Below, in pieces: positions 13,668 through 21,342 of a stretch of 23,725 nt of DNA; position 1 is the first letter of the stretch, and the number at the start of each line of letters is the position of its first letter. Under the pieces are notes generated by a model, which was given only the letters and a program-made list of their open reading frames with translations, did no database searches and had not been told where the DNA came from. A program made the position numbers and the translations under genes. The stretch is from positions 30,549 through 54,273 of the forward strand of contig CAJTRE010000018.1 of NCBI GenBank assembly GCA_910578495.1, given 5' to 3'. This DNA comes from an uncultured Dorea sp. Lineage in GTDB: Bacteria > Bacillota > Clostridia > Lachnospirales > Lachnospiraceae.

Positions 13668-13696
13668 TTGCATTTCTTCAATAGCAGGTATATAAT
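13668..13696 (+). promoter_or_regulatory. Promoter of the YbjQ-nucleotidyltransferase-Crp genes
   Basis: TTGCAT (13668-13673) and TATAAT (13691-13696) are separated by 17 bases, about 41 bases before the start codon. Confidence 0.7.
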
Positions 13697-13718
13697 TGTA
13701 TTAATTTGATAATACAAT
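13695..13718. promoter_or_regulatory. Palindrome over the transcription start
   Basis: ATTGTATTA (13695-13703) and TAATACAAT (13710-13718) are perfect inverted arms around a 6-base centre. They overlap the end of the -10 element and the expected start site, an ideal place for a repressor. The regulator is unknown; the Crp-like protein two genes downstream is one candidate. Confidence 0.5.
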
Positions 13719-13737
13719 ATTTAAAGGAGGACTTACT

Positions 13738-14052
13738 ATGATTTTAGTAAATACAGATTATATTGAAGGAAAAAAATTTGAAATGATCGGTCTTGTAAAA
13801 GGTAGTATGATTCAGTCCGTACATTTCGGAAAAGACATCGTAAACAGCTTCAAAACTCTGGTAGGCGGCGAACTTACTTCTTATACAGAGATGATGAACG
13901 AAGCAAGGGCTGTCGCAACAAGAAGAATGTCCGAAGAAGCCGAGTCCATGGGTGCTGATGCCGTCATAAACATCCGCTATTCTTCCAGCCAGGTCACACA
14001 GGGTGCTGCTGAGATGATGGCATACGGAACGGCTGTTAAATTCATCGATTAA
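13738..14052 (+). CDS. YbjQ family (UPF0145) protein
   Basis: A 104-residue protein of the YbjQ/UPF0145 family, sometimes called a heavy-metal-binding-domain family although its function is not established. Typical features are IEGKKFEMIGLVKGSMIQSV, GGELTSYTEMMNEARAVATR, ADAVINIRYSSSQV and AEMMAYGTAVKF. AAAGGAGGACTTACT gives a strong ribosome site. It has its own promoter with a palindrome and is 42 bases from the nucleotidyltransferase gene, so it probably heads a three-gene transcript. Confidence 0.88.
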   Translation: MILVNTDYIEGKKFEMIGLVKGSMIQSVHFGKDIVNSFKTLVGGELTSYTEMMNEARAVATRRMSEEAESMGADAVINIRYSSSQVTQGAAEMMAYGTAVKFID

Positions 14053-14094
14053 AACAGCCAGGTATACTAAAGGAAAAAAGAAGGAGCGATTGAC

Positions 14095-14679
14095 ATGAAA
14101 GACATCGGCGTTGTACATGGTAGATTTCAGGTATTAAATCTGAAACATATGGAATATATTCTCGCAGCAAAAATGCGATGTCAAAAATTATTTATCGGAC
14201 TGACTAATCCGGATTCACTTCACACAAGAGATTCTGTAAATGATGAAAATCGTTCTACAAGATCTGCAAACCCGCTCACATACTATGAGCGCTATGAAAT
14301 GATCCGGGGCGCTATGAAAGAATTCAAAGTACCGGACTTCGAATATGACATCATGCCATTTCCAATCAACTGTCCGGAACATATCCTTCAGTACGTACCA
14401 AAAAACGCAACTTACTATATGAGTATATGTGATGAATGGGACGAGGAAAAATACAAAATTCTGAGAAGCCTGGATCTTGAGGTTGAAATACTATGGCGAA
14501 AAGCTCCAAAAGACAAGGGTGTTACTTCTTCCTGGGTAAGAAGCTGTATTGCCACTGACCAGGAATGGTCCCACCTTGTTCCCAAAAGTGTATACCAATA
14601 TATGATGGAACATCATTTGAACGAACGTATAGAAAGACTGGAAAAAATTCGAATGGACGAAAAAACATTTCCTTTGTGA
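14095..14679 (+). CDS. NadM-like nucleotidyltransferase
   Basis: A 194-residue HIGH-superfamily nucleotidyltransferase resembling archaeal-type NMN adenylyltransferase. The N-terminal VVHGRFQVLNLKH corresponds to GRFQPFHxGH, but the HxGH core reads NLKH. The C-terminal VTSSWVRSCIA corresponds to the (I)SSTxxR motif. YYMSICDEWDEEKYKILRSL sits in the middle. The altered HxGH keeps only its second histidine, so NAD synthesis should not be taken as certain; another nucleotide or a sensory role is possible. It has a GAAGGAG ribosome site. It lies between a YbjQ protein and a Crp/Fnr regulator. Confidence 0.75.
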   Translation: MKDIGVVHGRFQVLNLKHMEYILAAKMRCQKLFIGLTNPDSLHTRDSVNDENRSTRSANPLTYYERYEMIRGAMKEFKVPDFEYDIMPFPINCPEHILQYVPKNATYYMSICDEWDEEKYKILRSLDLEVEILWRKAPKDKGVTSSWVRSCIATDQEWSHLVPKSVYQYMMEHHLNERIERLEKIRMDEKTFPL

Positions 14680-14710
14680 AACCTGCGTCCACACCAGAAA
14701 GGACTGATTC

Positions 14711-15385
14711 ATGATCTCACATGAAAACTACAAGATATTAAAATCCTCCCTTCCCTTCTGGGAATCTCTAACCAACTCCCAGAAGGAACTGTTGGTATCC
14801 GAGTCTTCTCTTGTATCCTATAACAAGAACCAAATCGTACACAGTTCCGAATCGGAGTGCGTTGGAATGTTGTTTGTTCTTTCCGGATCTTTGAGAGTAT
14901 ATCTTTCTTCCGAAGAGGGACGGGAAATTACGCTCTACCGGATTCATGCCGGAGAAACATGTATTATGGGGGCTTCCTGTGTTTTAAAGTCCATCACTTT
15001 CGACATCTTTATAGATGCAGTGGAGGATACACAGGTTATTCAAGTGCCATCCGGTGCAATTAATACGACTATGAACCAAAATGTATACATAGAGTGCTAC
15101 GCTTACAAAATGGCAGCCGAACGCTTCTCCGATATTATGTGGGCAATGCAGCAGATTTTGTTCATGAGTTTTGACAAGCGGCTGGCAATCTTTTTATTGG
15201 ATGAGTCTTCGTCTTCTCATTCGGACGAAATTCGTATGACACATGAACAGATTGCAAAACTGATGGGAAGCGCAAGGGAAGTAGTGACTCGAATGCTGAA
15301 ATACTTCTCCAGCGAAGGTTATGTGGAATTATCGCGCGGAACAGTAAGGCTGACAGATAAGACGGCATTAAAAAAATTATTATAA
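14711..15385 (+). CDS. Crp/Fnr family transcriptional regulator
   Basis: A 224-residue regulator. Residues about 20-130 form a cyclic-nucleotide-binding-like beta barrel (LFVLSGSLRVYLSSEEGREI, LYRIHAGETCIMGASCVL), then the dimer helix, and the C-terminal HTH_Crp domain (MTHEQIAKLMGSAREVVTRM, LKYFSSEGYVELSRGTVRL). There is no N-terminal Fnr-type cysteine cluster, so it is not an obvious Fe-S oxygen sensor. One typical cNMP-site Arg-Ser pair is not evident, so the ligand is unknown. AAAGGA lies seven bases before the ATG. It is the last gene before the terminator at 15393. Confidence 0.9.
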   Translation: MISHENYKILKSSLPFWESLTNSQKELLVSESSLVSYNKNQIVHSSESECVGMLFVLSGSLRVYLSSEEGREITLYRIHAGETCIMGASCVLKSITFDIFIDAVEDTQVIQVPSGAINTTMNQNVYIECYAYKMAAERFSDIMWAMQQILFMSFDKRLAIFLLDESSSSHSDEIRMTHEQIAKLMGSAREVVTRMLKYFSSEGYVELSRGTVRLTDKTALKKLL

Positions 15386-15392
15386 CCACAAA

Positions 15393-15424
15393 ATGACGAT
15401 GACTTTCACATGAGCCATCGTCAT
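15393..15424. terminator. Bidirectional terminator between Crp-like gene and trxA
   Basis: ATGACGATG (15393-15401) pairs with CATCGTCAT (15416-15424). On the minus strand the stem is followed by TTTTG; on the plus strand by a weak T-rich stretch. It serves convergent genes. Confidence 0.65.
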
Positions 15425-15462
15425 CTTATCTTAATTATATCGGGGGAAACTTATGCTTTCTT

Positions 15463-15774
15463 CTATATGTTCAGCATATCCAAAAGCTCTGCTTTGGACT
15501 TTGCTCCTACTTCTCTTTTTACTACTTCTCCATCTTTAAATACCATCAGCGTTGGAATTGACATCACTTTGAACTGTCTTGCAAGCTCCGGCTGCTCATC
15601 TACGTCCACTTTGCAAATCTTTGCAGTTGTCACTTCTTCAGACACCTCTTCTACGATTGGTCCTACCATCTGACATGGTCCACACCAGGTTGCCCAGAAA
15701 TCCACTAACACCGGTTCTTTCGCCTGTAATACTTCCTGTTCAAAATTTTCTTTCGATACATGTAATGCTGCCAT
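15463..15774 (-). CDS. trxA: Thioredoxin
   Basis: A 103-residue thioredoxin with the active site WATWCGPCQM (C31, C34), the conserved Asp in VLVDFWA, and the cis-proline in VMSIPTLMVFKDG. It reduces protein disulfides in the cytoplasm. AGAGAGGATATAG gives the ribosome site. No thioredoxin reductase gene is adjacent. It is the last clearly chromosomal gene before the decayed accessory block. Confidence 0.96.
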   Translation of the reverse strand: MAALHVSKENFEQEVLQAKEPVLVDFWATWCGPCQMVGPIVEEVSEEVTTAKICKVDVDEQPELARQFKVMSIPTLMVFKDGEVVKREVGAKSKAELLDMLNI

Positions 15775-15880
15775 ATCTATATCCTCTCTTTCTTCTCTTT
15801 ATATTTGTTTCTCATTAAGATTATAGCTTTATTATAACCTTTTTTCGTAAAATATCGGTGATTAAATCACAAAATTTTAA

Positions 15881-16048
15881 GAAGAAATTTATATTAAAAA
15901 GCTACGCTCCGGGCGTTATGCCTATGACAATATGCTGTCATACCTGATACATATCAAATACGATAAGAAATATCAATATGACGTTCATTCCGTCTATACA
16001 TTTGCCAGAAGAAAATATGTAGAGCATTACAGGGGAAATTTTCTATGA
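15881..16048 (+). pseudogene. Orphan C-terminal gene fragment, unassigned
   Basis: An open frame of 55 codons without a start, following a TAA, ends at TGA 16046. Its protein-like text includes SGRYAYDNMLSYLIHIKYDK and KYQYDVHSVYTFARRKYVEH. The YLIH-x-KYQYD pattern loosely recalls replication or mobilisation proteins of Firmicute plasmids and elements (for example Rep_2-type), but I cannot assign it. No upstream part is present, so it is the tail of a lost gene and hints that a mobile element once lay here. Confidence 0.4.
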
Positions 16049-16066
16049 CAAAAACAGGAACCTCCG

Positions 16067-16381
16067 TTAGGCGGACACATCCGGCGAGATTTTCAGTTTC
16101 TTCCGCATATTGCTGATGTGGTTGTTGACAGCCTTTCGTGAGTAGTTGGAATAGTCCTCATTCCATACAAATTCAATAATCATCTCATAGGTAAATACCC
16201 GCTTGGGATTCCGGATCAGTAATGCCAGTATATCAAACTCCTTTGCTGTCAAATCGACAACCTGATTTTGAACTCTTACAAGCCTTTGCTCCAGGCATAC
16301 GTATAGGTTGCCCTTCTGAAATTTAGTCAATGATTGACCATTGTTTCTGCCACGAAGATATGAAGGGGACATGGGACACAA
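16067..16381 (-). pseudogene. Truncated OmpR/PhoB-type response regulator
   Basis: The frame encodes most of a winged-helix Trans_reg_C domain: LYVCLEQRLVRVQNQVVDLT, AKEFDILALLIRNPKRVFTY, then VWNEDYSNYSRKAVNNHISN and MRKKLKISPD. The entire N-terminal receiver domain is missing, and the C-terminal wing (normally ...VGYKF) is lost because the frame ends just after ISPDVSA. The first few residues of the frame (MCPMSPS) are not family-like, so the left breakpoint is near 16365. There is no partner histidine kinase. Probably non-functional. Confidence 0.75.
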
Positions 16382-16458
16382 GTTTCCTCATACTCTCGGA
16401 TAAACTCTGTTAATTCTCTTTTCTTGCCAGCATTAAGAACCGCAATAAGCTTTTTCAA
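16327..16458 (-). pseudogene. 5' fragment of an unknown gene
   Basis: A TTG-initiated frame begins 5 bases after the stop of the aldo/keto reductase remnant, with AAGGAG eight bases upstream, which suggests a true translational start of the next operon gene. The first about 28 residues look genuine (LKKLIAVLNAGKKRELTEFI). It then runs into the response-regulator remnant in another frame and stops. The original gene was cut near 16370 and is not recognisable. Confidence 0.4.
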
Positions 16459-16463
16459 AACAC

Positions 16464-17147
16464 CTACTCCTTATTTTCCGCTAAACACAGGGAAAAGCTG
16501 TGCTCGCCATAGTTTTTGAAATCGAGATTCCGAAGCAATGTCATATCTTCCTTCGATATGGCAAAATTAAGTTCTAGATTTTCCAGCATATGGGTTGGAT
16601 TAGAGGTTTTAGGCAATGCCGCCATTCCCAATTCCATTACATATTTAATGCAGAACTGTACGGCAGAAACATTATATTTTTTGCCATTTCAGCAATGGTT
16701 TCATTTTTCAACGCTTCTCCATGAGCGATCGGAGAGTATGCAGCAACAGCAATATTTTGCTTTTGGCAATATTCTATCAGATCAGCAGGCGTATTCCCGA
16801 TATGAGCCAAAATCTGATTCACCATAGGCTTTATTTCACAGGTAGAAAGCAACTGCTCCAAATCGTCTGTAAGGAAATTAGAAACACCGATTGCTTTTAA
16901 TTTTCCGGCTTTATAGGCGTCCTCCAAGGCTTTCCACACTTAAAAGCTGTTCTCTCGGTAGACGGCAGTTTCTCACTCCCGCACCGACACCTGCCTCATT
17001 GCCATATGCCTGTGCGGTATCAATATGACGATAACCCATTTGAACGGCTGATTTTACCGCATTTTCTGCCTTGTCATCATCAATAAACCAAGTGCCAAGT
17101 CCTAACATCGGCATTTTCACATCGTTGTTCAATGTTATAAAATCCAT
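16464..17147 (-). pseudogene. Aldo/keto reductase, deleted and frameshifted
   Basis: The N-terminal part is typical (MDFITLNNDVKMPMLGLGTW, GYRHIDTAQAYGNEAGVGAG, with the catalytic Asp and Tyr). After NCRLPREQL at about 16945 the frame jumps to WKALEDAYKAGKLKAIGVSN. From the family I expect about 50 residues between them, including the catalytic Lys and His, so an out-of-frame deletion removed the active centre. A second lesion is a missing A in the run at 16677-16682; restoring it continues the frame through SAVQFCIKYVMELGMAALPK to LAENKE and stop 16464. The start at 17145-17147 lies 3 bases after the DUF4405 gene. Confidence 0.85.
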
Positions 17148-17149
17148 AA

Positions 17150-17836
17150 CTATTTCTCCTTGTTTTTCTTTTTTGCTTTCAATAACTTTGAGCCGTAATG
17201 AGCAATAAAAATGCAAAGCCCAATTAAAGTAAGATAGTCTATATAAAACAATATTTTCGATTCGCTGTAATCCAAAAATATAAATTCACTTTTCAAGAAA
17301 AGATAAGTCAAAAAATCTCTCTTGATAAAAGCATATACGCCATATCCCGCAATCACTACTCCAACTACGGGCGAAATAACTTTACTAACTCTTGATGTTT
17401 TGAGAAACGAGATATTCTTTCTCACGACACCGAGCAGCATATTCCAGTGCAGTCCCAAATGCAGGCTCATCAAAAGGAAACCCCAATAAAAACCGAGTAT
17501 GTGAAATCTGCGTGCGAAAGACATACCGCCGTCAACCGGCAAAAAAGAAAATACATAGCGTGACATTGCGATACCGCTATACATTTGTACCAGCATTGAA
17601 ATCAACAACAACACATCAACGCAAAGCGTGAGAGTGCGAAATGCTGTGTATTTCCCTTTGAAAAGATTTCTATACCAGTTCAGATTAAGCAAATGGTGAG
17701 CGATGAAAAGGACGAGCATACCTGCGCCAATCCATTCGTGAGCCTTCTCTCCCCAAAGATGATAGCCCATTAAGCCCAAAAGCAGTATCGTCATTAAAGC
17801 GTCAACAATCAGTTTTACTGTAAATTTCGGTTTCAT
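17150..17836 (-). CDS. DUF4405-like polytopic membrane protein
   Basis: A 228-residue membrane protein with about six hydrophobic segments (near 10-25, 36-50, 68-88, 110-130, 150-168, 195-212). Conserved histidines lie in or beside helices: MGYHLWGEKAHEW, FIAHHLLNLNWY, RRFHILGFYWG, MSLHLGLHWN. The pattern fits the DUF4405/cytochrome b-like class, where paired histidines may hold haem, suggesting a membrane electron-transfer role. Haem binding is inference. Its ATG overlaps the stop of the decarboxylase gene (ATGA), so translation was coupled. The tail is lysine-rich. Confidence 0.7.
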   Translation of the reverse strand: MKPKFTVKLIVDALMTILLLGLMGYHLWGEKAHEWIGAGMLVLFIAHHLLNLNWYRNLFKGKYTAFRTLTLCVDVLLLISMLVQMYSGIAMSRYVFSFLPVDGGMSFARRFHILGFYWGFLLMSLHLGLHWNMLLGVVRKNISFLKTSRVSKVISPVVGVVIAGYGVYAFIKRDFLTYLFLKSEFIFLDYSESKILFYIDYLTLIGLCIFIAHYGSKLLKAKKKNKEK

Positions 17837-18519
17837 TCCTCCACCGCCTTGTTAATGCAGACAATTGCATTCAGAGTGCGGGGATAACCGATATAAGGCA
17901 GGCTTTGTGAAACAACACGAATCAAAAACTCCTTGTCATTTCCCATATTCATATTCCCTTTGGAATGAGCAATGAGCTGTGGCTCGCAGCCGCCCTGCGC
18001 CATAAGAAAGCAGAAAGTAATCAGTTCACGCTCCGAAAGGGTAAGGCCTTTTCACGTGTAGTAATCACCGAAGCAATTTGCCGCGAGCCAGCGATTTATG
18101 TGCCCCGCTTTCCACGCTTCTTTCATATGTGCACCGAAGATTTCAGTCTGTGCCTCAATCCCTTTTTCAAGCCTGTTTTCAAGGGCAGTCGTTTCCTGTC
18201 CGTCAAGGGGTAACTCGATACCGCTTTCTGCAAAGATTTCGTTTGTGCAAATTAGAAACGGTAACATTCTGCCGTAGCCTAAGTAATCGGTTGCTTGATA
18301 CACGATTTCCTTTACCATTATCGGCGTAACATCATTTTCAAGTGCTTTTGGGAGCATTTCCTTGTATGCGCCCACGCCGTCGCAGCCGATCAGCGTTGCC
18401 AAAATCGCCATATAGCGTGTCTTACCCTCTAACTGCTGATTTTCTTCATTTGGCACTTCATTAAATGCAAAATGCTCAAAGCGTTCTATAAATTCAGGGT
18501 CGGTTTTATGTAAGTCCAT
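17833..18519 (-). pseudogene. Carboxymuconolactone decarboxylase family, in-frame TGA
   Basis: The frame from the ATG at 18517-18519 (AAAGGAGAGC upstream) runs 155 codons to a TGA at 18052-18054, then continues in the same frame for 72 more codons to a TGA that overlaps the DUF4405 start. The text across the stop is AANCFGDYYT, stop, KGLTLSERELITFCF, where relatives I recall have Arg, consistent with CGA to TGA. The second half (GGCEPQLIAHSKGNMNMGND, SLPYIGYPRTLNAIVCINKA) is a normal CMD domain. So this is a two-domain CMD/AhpD-like protein of 228 codons broken by one nonsense change. The truncated 155-residue product might still be made. Confidence 0.85.
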
Positions 18520-18533
18520 TTTAAGCTCTCCTT

Positions 18534-19571
18534 TCAGATTTTTTGATTTCCTGTAGACCACACGTGCTTTTCCTTTGCGGATTCCGGCGTGTTCTGCGCC
18601 ATAACGCCTACTAAATTGTGAGGAACATATGCTTCTTCCAAGTAAGCGATTTCATCATCGCTTAATGTAAGCCGGACAGCCTTTGCCACGCCCTCAATGT
18701 GATGGAGCTTTGTTGCGCCTACAACGGGGGCCGTAACCTTTGTGAGAAGCCAGGCAAGGGAGATTTCCGTCATAGAAACGCCATATTTGTCGGCAAGCTG
18801 TGCTACACAGTCAATGATGATACCGTCCTGCCCGACGGTGGCGTCGTATTTCAGATGTGCATAGCTGTCCTGCTCTAAACGCTTTGAGGTTTCACCGGGG
18901 CGTTTTGCAAGCCGTCCTCCTGCAAGTGCGCTGTACGGCGTCATTGCAATGTTTTCTTCCCGACACAGCTTCGCCATTTCCCGTTCTTCCTCACGGAAGA
19001 TCAGATTATAATGCCCCTGCACAGAAATGAATTTGGCAAATCCCTCTTTTTCGGCAAGTGCATTTGCCTTTGTGAGTTGATACGCAAAGCAGTTGGAGAT
19101 ACCGATATACCGGGCCTTACCCGATTTGACTGCATTGTTCAGCCCCTCCATAATGTCATAAAGAGGGGTGGCGTAATCCCACATATGGTAAATATATAAA
19201 TCCACATAATCCATACCGAGATTAAGGAGGCTTTTATCGAGCATTTTTTCAATATGCTTTTGCCCCGAAATTCCCTGCTCAATTTCTTTTGCTGTGCGGG
19301 GCAGGAATTTTGTTGCGATTGCAATATCATCACGCTTTGCAAAATCCTTGATTGCTCTGCCGAGATACTGTTCGCTTGTGCCGCTTTGATAGGCAATCGC
19401 CGTGTCAAAGAAATTCACGCCAAGCTCCAGGCCTCGCTTTATGATTTCACGTGACTGCGCCTCGTCAACCGTCCAAGTGTGCTGTCCGTTTTGTGCGTCG
19501 CCAAATCCCATACACCCCATACAGATACGGGATACATTCAAATCAGAATTTCCTAATTTTGTGTACTGCAT
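18534..19571 (-). CDS. Aldo/keto reductase
   Basis: An intact 345-residue NADPH-dependent oxidoreductase. The catalytic tetrad is visible: D56 and Y61 in NFFDTAIAYQSG, K88 in IATKFLPR, H129 in DLYIYHMWDY. The nucleotide-binding C-terminal end includes TAPVVGATKLHHIEGVAKAV. The substrate is unknown. AAGGAGAAAAT precedes the ATG. It is the only undamaged aldo/keto reductase of three in this operon, 14 bases upstream of the decarboxylase remnant and 9 bases downstream of the tautomerase remnant. Confidence 0.93.
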   Translation of the reverse strand: MQYTKLGNSDLNVSRICMGCMGFGDAQNGQHTWTVDEAQSREIIKRGLELGVNFFDTAIAYQSGTSEQYLGRAIKDFAKRDDIAIATKFLPRTAKEIEQGISGQKHIEKMLDKSLLNLGMDYVDLYIYHMWDYATPLYDIMEGLNNAVKSGKARYIGISNCFAYQLTKANALAEKEGFAKFISVQGHYNLIFREEEREMAKLCREENIAMTPYSALAGGRLAKRPGETSKRLEQDSYAHLKYDATVGQDGIIIDCVAQLADKYGVSMTEISLAWLLTKVTAPVVGATKLHHIEGVAKAVRLTLSDDEIAYLEEAYVPHNLVGVMAQNTPESAKEKHVWSTGNQKI

Positions 19572-19580
19572 ATTTTCTCC

Positions 19581-19791
19581 TTATACACCTGGAGAGATAA
19601 ACATTTTCTTGTCGGTCATCTTCTCCATATGGGTGTTCCAATTTTCTTTTTCTATATCCTCAATCGAAACGGACACAAACTTTTCGTCAATGTTCAGTTC
19701 TTCGGCAAGAAACCGCTGTATTTTTACGGCAATTTCTTTTTTTTGCGGTGTCGTCCCGTCCGGCAATCATTGTAATATCAATATGGGGCAT
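19581..19791 (-). pseudogene. 4-oxalocrotonate tautomerase-like protein, frameshifted
   Basis: The expected start is the ATG at 19789-19791 with AAGGAG eight bases upstream, reading MPHIDITMIAGRDDTAKK with the catalytic Pro2. The A-run at 19737-19744 has eight A on the minus strand. Seven would continue in frame into EIAVKIQRFLAEELNIDEKF, SVSIEDIEKENW and the stop at 19581, giving a normal about 69-residue tautomerase. As written, the product is truncated soon after residue 18. This could be a real frameshift, slippage, or a sequencing error in the homopolymer. Confidence 0.8.
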
Positions 19792-19803
19792 AATTTCATC
19801 TCC

Positions 19804-20394
19804 TTACTCGCCGCGTTCGTTTATCATCTTTTTTACTGTGCAGGGATTTCCGCAGGCAACGGCATTAGCGGGGATTGCTTTCGTGACTACACTTCCGGCG
19901 CCGATTACAGCATTATCGCCGATTGTGGCACCGGGCAAAATAACTGTTCCGCCGCCAATCCATACCTTGTTCCCGATTGTAACAGAAGCGGTCTTTGTCT
20001 TTATTGCCTTTCTGTCTGTTTCATCGGTATAGATTCGTTCATCAGGTGAAATTGGGTGAACAGCAGTATAAATCTTAACATCGGGGCCGATTAACACATC
20101 TTCTCCGATTGTAATTTTACCTGTATCTAAAAGCGTGCAGTTCATATTGATAAGGCTGCCCGCACCGAGGGAAATATTGCAGCCGTAGTCAACCCAAATC
20201 GGCTGATTGACACGTGTATTTTCACCGCAGAAACCGAACAGCATATGGATAATCTGATTACGCAGTTCTATATTTTCAGCAGGCAGACCATTATAGATTT
20301 GCATTAAGTCTTTTGCTTTGTTACTTAATGTGCGAAGCTCCATATCTCTTGTGTCGTAGAATTCTCCTCCAAGCATTTTTTCTCTTTCTGTCAT
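19804..20394 (-). CDS. Sugar O-acetyltransferase (maltose/galactoside type)
   Basis: A 196-residue left-handed beta-helix acetyltransferase of the maltose O-acetyltransferase/LacA class. The N-terminal MTEREKMLGGEFYDTRDMEL is the Mac domain, followed by hexapeptide repeats (YGCNISLGAGSLINMNCTLL, ITIGEDVLIGPDVKIYTAVH with the catalytic His, VWIGGGTVILPGATIGDNAV, VIGAGSVVTKAIPANAVACG). It transfers acetyl from acetyl-CoA to a sugar hydroxyl. The length is normal. It sits inside the redox operon, a common but unexplained association. Confidence 0.93.
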   Translation of the reverse strand: MTEREKMLGGEFYDTRDMELRTLSNKAKDLMQIYNGLPAENIELRNQIIHMLFGFCGENTRVNQPIWVDYGCNISLGAGSLINMNCTLLDTGKITIGEDVLIGPDVKIYTAVHPISPDERIYTDETDRKAIKTKTASVTIGNKVWIGGGTVILPGATIGDNAVIGAGSVVTKAIPANAVACGNPCTVKKMINERGE

Positions 20395-20409
20395 TTCTTT
20401 TGATTTCCC

Positions 20410-20883
20410 TTAAAATTGTTCTGCCCAGTTTTGCATATCCTGTTCAGAAACACGGTTTAACATTTTTCCCTTATCCCATTTTGCTGAAGCCGAGCAGAGA
20501 GGTTTTAAGATCTCGACTGTTTTTCCCATTCCGCTGCCGCCGCTGGTAGCAAAGGGAACAATGGTCTTTCCCGAAAAATCATAGTTCTCTATAAAGGTGT
20601 TGATGATTGTAGGAGCTACATACCACCAGATTGGAAAGCCAATAAACACCGTATCGTAGTCCTCCATATTTGACAGTCTTTCTGCGATTTCTGGGCGGGA
20701 ATTGGGATCGTTCATCTCCACGGAGCTGCGGCTCTTTTTGTTCGTCCAATCCAAATCTGCTCTTGTATATGGGTTAGCCGGTTGAATTTCAAACAAATCT
20801 GCGCCCGCCGCTTTTGCCAAGCGCTCGGCTGCGACTTTTGTAACGCCGCTTGCCGAGAAATATGCTACTAATTTTTTGCTCAT
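20410..20883 (-). CDS. Flavodoxin
   Basis: A 157-residue soluble flavodoxin-like protein: N-terminal KKLVAYFSASGVTKVAAERL with an atypical FMN phosphate loop (SASGVT), IGFPIWWYVAPTIINTFIEN, and FATSGGSGMGKTVEILKPL. It resembles the flavodoxin_4-type electron carriers. The start at 20881-20883 follows GGAGGAAAAATAA. It begins one base after the cupin stop, so the two are co-translated. A paralogue with a lipoprotein leader is at 21918. Confidence 0.9.
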   Translation of the reverse strand: MSKKLVAYFSASGVTKVAAERLAKAAGADLFEIQPANPYTRADLDWTNKKSRSSVEMNDPNSRPEIAERLSNMEDYDTVFIGFPIWWYVAPTIINTFIENYDFSGKTIVPFATSGGSGMGKTVEILKPLCSASAKWDKGKMLNRVSEQDMQNWAEQF

Positions 20884-20884
20884 T

Positions 20885-21328
20885 TTATTTTTCCTCCAAT
20901 TCGTTGTATTCTTCATCGGTTACAGGTTCGCACCATTCGTTTGCGGTGTCTTCTCCCGGTACTTCCACGGCAACATGCGAAAACCAACTGTCGACTTTTG
21001 CACCATGCCAATGCTTTACCTCCGGCGGGATGGTGATGACCGTACCCGGCGTCAGGTTGACGGGTGCTTTTCCTTCCTCCTGATACCAACCTTCGCCTGC
21101 GGTACAGAGCAGAAGTTGTCCGCCGCCACTTGTAGCGTGATGGATATGCCAGTTGTTGCGGCAGCCCGGCTCAAAGGTTACATTTGCCAAAAAAACTGCT
21201 GTTTCTTTCGGATTCGTTAGGGGATTCAAAAAAGAATCCCCAATAAAATATTGTGCAAAGGCTTCGTTTGAGCCGCCTTTTCCAAACAAATTTGCTTTTT
21301 CAAATTCTTCATAAGATAGTTGTTTCAT
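20885..21328 (-). CDS. Cupin-domain protein
   Basis: A 147-residue single-domain cupin. Motif 1 is NNWHIHHATSGGGQLLLCTA with metal ligands H61, H63 and H64 region, and motif 2 is PGTVITIPPEVKHWHGA with H106/H108. N-terminal MKQLSYEEFEKANLFGKG. Such small cupins often accompany carboxymuconolactone decarboxylase and flavodoxin genes; the reaction is unknown. The start at 21326-21328 has GGAG upstream. An in-frame extension to 21421 is made of aldo/keto reductase remnant in the wrong frame, so I excluded it. Confidence 0.88.
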   Translation of the reverse strand: MKQLSYEEFEKANLFGKGGSNEAFAQYFIGDSFLNPLTNPKETAVFLANVTFEPGCRNNWHIHHATSGGGQLLLCTAGEGWYQEEGKAPVNLTPGTVITIPPEVKHWHGAKVDSWFSHVAVEVPGEDTANEWCEPVTDEEYNELEEK

Positions 21329-21342
21329 ATTTGTGTCTCCAA

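Noticed and set aside
18052..18054. TGA in the decarboxylase as a selenocysteine codon
   Set aside because: Relatives I recall have Arg at this position, and I see no obvious SECIS-like stem directly after the codon; a simple CGA to TGA change explains it.
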